A stretch of 64,000 nucleotides of DNA from Delphinapterus leucas (lineage: Eukaryota; Chordata; Mammalia; Artiodactyla; Monodontidae). The stretch lies in contig NW_022098008.1 of assembly GCF_002288925.2 (NCBI RefSeq), positions 2,735,110 through 2,799,109 of the forward strand, in the 5' to 3' direction. Below the pieces are notes generated by a model that made no database searches, was not told the DNA's origin, and worked only from the letters and a program-made list of their open reading frames with translations. The position numbers and the translations under genes were made by a program. Positions 60,301 through 64,000 of this stretch are shown piece by piece (within the stretch, counting starts at the first letter, position 1; the number at the start of each line of letters is the position of its first letter).

Positions 60301-60577
60301 CAACCATCAGGTATGGGTTTGGTCACTGCTGATCTCGGGGAAGCCCTGCTCGGTGACCAGCTCTCTTTGTGGGCATCCCCCTCAGGTCGTCACCAGGTAG
60401 TCTAGATCCCCAGAGAGTGTGTGACATTTGTGTGAGGGGGTCTGTAGCACTCAAGACCCAGAAAAGCTTCTTATGTCAAGAGAAGCACCTTTCTCTTGAT
60501 TGACATGAGTAGGTGCTTGTACTGAACACACAGATGAGCCAGAGGGCTGAGCACTGCTGGGTGCCTCACAGCCCCAC
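57327..60577. other. Unique DNA, no gene recognised
   Basis: The GC-richer part at 57850-58560 has many overlapping frames without domains. Short pieces such as GGTTAGGACCTGGGGCTACA (58771-58790) may be scraps of the same ancient repeat as at 43585. 59300-59460 is AT-rich with CGTTACGCAAACGTTAACC (59415-59433) and could be conserved. No gene is called. Confidence 0.5.
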
Positions 60578-60826
60578 CACACACATGCGTGCGCATGTAT
60601 GCACTCACAGCCACACACGCTCATACATATGCATATGCACGCATGCATGCACACATACACATATGCGCACACATCTATACACACATGCACACACATGATG
60701 CACACATGCACATGCACACACACGTACGCAATGCACTCATGCACAGGCATGCACACATGCACATACATCTATACACACATGCACATTCACACACAATGCA
60801 TGCACTCACGCACACACACTCTGCAC
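60578..60826. repeat. Long CA/TG-rich alternating purine-pyrimidine tract
   Basis: About 250 bases made of ACAC, GCAC, CATG, ATGC and TACG pieces, nearly all alternating purine and pyrimidine. Motifs such as ACACATGCACA and CATCTATACACACATGCACA recur (60671-60690, 60767-60786). It yields a spurious His/Thr/Met-rich frame on the plus strand and a Cys/Val/Met-rich one on the minus strand. Confidence 0.9.
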
Positions 60827-61204
60827 GTAATCCATGGTACTTAATCCTCCATGCACAGGCGCTGAGATCTTGGGAAGATGCTTCAACAGTCAGACATGGA
60901 GAACTGCAAGCTAATCTTTTGCCTGCCTCAGGAGTGTCCAAGGGTTTGGAGATGGGCCACCATATGGACCCACCTGCTGCCACCTTGGCTGTGCATGTAC
61001 GGTCTCTTAGTAAAGAGAGACGGCAGTTTCTGAAAAGCAAACTAATTGTATCTAATCAGATTAATTAAAGTATCAGCATAATGGGCTCAGGGGGATGTTC
61101 AGGTCCATCCTGCCAGAACTGTGAGCCTCCCTCTGCCCTGCTCTCCATGTGGGGATAGCAGTAGAAGCGCCATGTTTGCAGAGGCACACAGAAGGCTCCC
61201 CAAC
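60827..61204. other. Unique DNA, no recognisable feature
   Basis: No gene or dispersed repeat seen. Confidence 0.5.
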
Positions 61205-61310
61205 TCCATCTATATGCTGCGCTCTGGCTGAGCTAGGGCAGGTCACTCAGCCCCTCCGTTTTCCCATCTTTGTGACGTGGCCCATGCAGGGTCCCCGCCC
61301 AAATCTACCC
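61205..61310 (+). repeat. Possible MIR SINE fragment
   Basis: GAGCTAGGGCAGGTCACTCA and CCCCTCCGTTTTCCCATCTT resemble the MIR core, with substitutions. Confidence 0.45.
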
Positions 61311-61359
61311 TTTGCTGTCCCCTGGGCCGGAGGGAACATCTCCAGTGTCTGATCTACAG

Positions 61360-61745
61360 AGTTGGGGATAATTTGTTTTATTCTTCAGACTACGGGACTG
61401 GCTGCCCAAGCTGCATATGAAATCTATGTGAGGTTGATTATGAGAGCATTACAGATCTCTTTTGCTGCTGGCATTTTATCCCCCGCTTTCATATTTGTAA
61501 CCCTTTCTACTTCCTAATATCCCATGTGTCTGGCAGTGCGTCCTAACCTCTGACACCAGGAAGTCAGTCAATAAACCCGGCGCTCTTTGATCCGCAGGAT
61601 TATGGGATTGCTTTTTATGCAAAGAGAAACATCAGGATAAGCAAATACAGAAGGGAAAACCCCTCCGGAGCAGGGGGGTTTGAAGACTAAGTAGAAACAA
61701 TTCCAGAGCATTTGCAATGCAAACCCTACCGGACATCTGAGCTTT
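61360..61745. promoter_or_regulatory. Candidate conserved non-coding segment
   Basis: Repeat-free. TTTTTATGCAAAGAGAAACA (61611-61630, POU-like ATGCAAA), CATTTGCAATGCAAACCC (61710-61727) and several retained CpGs suggest a constrained element. Inference only. Confidence 0.25.
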
Positions 61746-62029
61746 ATTTATCAGCGGTAAGAAATAAGACCAGGCCCCAGACCAGAAGGGACATTTCTGC
61801 GCCATAATTCAGGATACATACAACTTTCTTCTGGTGATTTATAGTAAACATACCGTGTTGTGGTTGTCTAGCCTTGAAGGCACAGGAAGCATACATGCTT
61901 GCAGCCTTCTGAAGCAACAGTGCCCGTGAAGACTCAGCAATTGGGGATGATATTATTCCCCCAACACAGACCCTCACAACTGACCTAAGGGAGAAAAGTG
62001 TCATCTCATGGGCTGGGCTTTTCTATCTG
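61746..62029. other. Unique DNA
   Basis: No feature recognised. Confidence 0.5.
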
Positions 62030-62077
62030 TGCAGTGGAAGTGCAGAGTCCTAACCACTGGACCACCAGGGACTTCCC
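62030..62077 (-). mobile_element. tRNA-derived SINE fragment, antisense
   Basis: On the minus strand it reads GGGAAGTCCCTGGTGGTCCA, GTGGTTAGGACTCTGCACTT and CCACTGC. This is the 5' head with the A box of the artiodactyl tRNA-Glu-related SINE type, only about 48 bases long. The B box and body are missing. Confidence 0.8.
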
Positions 62078-63467
62078 ACACGTCGTGCTTCTAAGCATTA
62101 TAGGCTCTGCCCAGTGGTTGGTTACACATTTCACTTCCTGTAGGGGGAGCTTTCATTCTCAGAGCAGGAGGTGTCCCAGGTGGATGGACTAATAACTTGC
62201 ACTTCAGATGGATGACTTTCTCTCCGTGTGGTTTCCATTGTCTGCTGGAAAAAACCCTTTTAGTCACTGTTTGAGTTGATGGGAGAACTCAGAAAATGGA
62301 AAATACCCATCCAGAATTTCTGCTGATCTGTGGGTGGCCTCTACTTTGACACTGCAGGCGTGTCTATTTCCTGAACAGTTTTCTCCAGAAGTCCCCCGCC
62401 CCCTGCACGGAAGCAGGTGTTCTGCAAATAAATTGGGCTCCATTTGCGTTTGTATTTCCCTAATGAGAGAAGGCACGTGCGTTCATGGGTGTATATCATT
62501 TTGCCACATTACCATATTTTATTACCATGTGTTCCATTTACCTTTCTCCCATACAAGTGAAGAGCAGGCTTGTGCTTCTCTGCCTCCAGGGAAATCTGTG
62601 GATGGACAATTGGTTTGCGAAAGCCCAAACTCATCCTGGCGATTATGCAGTAGCCCCAGAAGGAACACTGAGGGAAGAAGGACCCAGCTGCCTGGAGCAG
62701 CTGGAGGGAGCGCAGGCCTGGCACATCAGGCACCTTGCACCGCCCACCTCCCTCACAGTCATGGAGAGAGGAGGGACCTGCCCTGCTCTGCACCGGAGGA
62801 CCTGTGGGACGCAGAGCTGGAGGCAAGCTCCTGAAACCTCCACACAATCCCCACGTCCCAGGAGTGGTTCCCAAGAGAGCGGCTGGGCCCTGAGGAGCTG
62901 CTGGGTGCGGTGTTCAGGGGTGACCTGAAGGCTGACGACTGAAAGCTGGATGGAGCCTTCTCCTCCCATACCCCCTCCCCACCCACTCGCTGGAGTCTGA
63001 GCCCTGCAACCCAAGGAGGGGTGAAAACTCCACAAGAGGCCGACTTCAGGTTTAAGACATCGCGTGTCCTCAGAGGGGACACAGGGAAAAAATATAACTG
63101 TGTGAAGGGGTCACGGAATGAGCCAGTGAGTTGGGTTGAATGGGTGGAGCTGGGGCCACTTGTAGGCTGGGTACCCAGGAGGCGCCTCCAGAGCAGCCTC
63201 GTGCGTGCGGAGTCAACATCCAGGGGGGCTGAGAGCCTAGGTAATGAGTGATACCACCAGCCAGTACGAGCACCAGGAAGGGTTGCACAGGCCAAGGAGA
63301 GGAGGGGAAGCCTTGTGGGAATGGCTCTAAAGGTCAGAAAGCAAGGCCCATAGGCCAGGGCTGAGGACACTCAGAGCTCCTGGGACAGTCAGCATTGTAA
63401 TGGCAGCCATTACTAAGTTACTTCCAAGTAACTTTTTCAAGGAAGAAGATAATTGTTTAAAAAAAAA
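62078..63467. other. GC-richer unique DNA, no gene recognised
   Basis: Overlapping frames of up to 203 codons (62759-63370, minus) exist on both strands in the GC-rich part, with no domain. No CpG island and no splice-flanked conserved exon could be supported. Confidence 0.45.
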
Positions 63468-63477
63468 AGACATCATG

Positions 63478-63697
63478 GGGCTTCTCTGGTGGCGCAGTGG
63501 TTGAGAGTCCGTCTGCCGATGCAGGGGACATAGGTTCGTGCCCCGGTCCTGGAGGATCCCACATGCCGTGGAGCGGCTGGGCCCGTGAGCCATGGCCGCT
63601 GAGCCTGCGCGTCTGGAACCTGTGCTCTGAAGCGGGAGAGGCCACAGTAGTGAGAGGCCCGCGTACCGCAAAAAAAAAAAAAAAAAAAAAAAAAAAT
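63478..63697 (+). mobile_element. CHR-type tRNA-derived SINE, nearly complete
   Basis: It carries the tRNA-like head with A box TGGCGCAGTGG (63490-63500) and B box GGTTCGTGCCC (63533-63543), then GCATGCCGTGG-like and GGGCCCGTGAGCCATGGCCG parts, GAGAGGCCCGCGTACCGC and a ~27-A tail. Flanking AGACATCATG (63468-63477) and AGACGTCATG (63698-63707) form a 10-bp target-site duplication with one difference. The long A tail and few changes suggest a fairly young copy moved by L1. Confidence 0.95.
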
Positions 63698-63707
63698 AGA
63701 CGTCATG

Positions 63708-64000
63708 ATCTAGATATTCCATTGAGTAACTGGATCAGAAATAATATTTCTGAAATAAGAGTTTCAAGTTACTCTAATTTCTGAAAAATTATAATCATTT
63801 GGAAAATATTTTTGACAGATAAAACATCAAACTTCATTATATATTTTCAATGATTTCATAGTACTTGCCAAGATCTATACTTTAAGAGAACATGTTTGTC
63901 TTCACTAATATCCATTTACTAAATATATATATAACTGTTTAATTTAAAAATTATGCATATTTTCATGAGAATTGTATTAACTTTGCATTTGATTTTTAGT
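63708..64000. other. AT-rich DNA, no recognisable feature
   Basis: AT-rich up to the window edge with a short ATATATATATA piece near 63921-63931. No gene. Confidence 0.5.

Noticed and set aside
60589..61068. 159-codon His/Thr-rich plus frame
   Set aside because: Translation of the alternating CA/TG tract.
62759..63370. 203-codon minus frame
   Set aside because: GC-rich, overlapped by other long frames on both strands, no domain seen.

Overview
This window is non-coding DNA from a mammalian nuclear genome. It most likely comes from a cetacean or a close cetartiodactyl relative. The clearest clade marker is a pair of tRNA-derived SINEs (52464-52661 minus, 63478-63697 plus) of the CHR type known from whales, dolphins and hippos, together with a fragment of a related tRNA-type SINE (62030-62077). 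The L1 leader at the left edge also matches the long CpG-rich L1 5' leader of cetartiodactyls as I remember it. These family names rest on recognition, not on a database search.

I found no protein-coding exon that I can support. Every long open frame is either a retrotransposon remnant, a translated microsatellite, or a chance frame in GC-rich or simple DNA with no recognisable domain. The window therefore looks like a gene-poor intergenic or intronic stretch.

Layout: 1-1885 is the antisense 5' leader of a relatively young L1, apparently butted into the 3' end of an older antisense L1 (1886-5835) that has lost the middle of ORF2. 5.8-10.3 kb is mostly unique with two MIRs. 10.4-14.4 kb is very old antisense L1. 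14.9-17.1 kb holds an old sense L1 piece, a MIR and a 5'-truncated sense L1 with a perfect 12-bp target-site duplication. 17.1-23.5 kb is mainly unique, with G-rich tracts and a possible conserved element. 23.5-29.3 kb is a dense block of old L1 pieces around an internally deleted Tigger1-like DNA transposon. 29.3-43.5 kb is the most unique part; it holds candidate conserved non-coding segments (best near 39.1-39.8 kb), an MaLR LTR and a 5S rRNA pseudogene. 43.5-44.8 kb is an ancient repeat from which a ~60-bp minisatellite grew; the assembly breaks inside it with exactly 100 N. 44.8-64 kb mixes unique DNA with MIRs, LTR pieces, microsatellites, a purine-pyrimidine alternating tract and the three SINE copies.

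Nothing resembles an unusual gene system. The items most worth a second look are an antisense, ORF0-like open frame with a splice donor in the young L1 leader, the collapsed minisatellite at the gap, and the CpG-retaining AT-rich segment at 39 kb.
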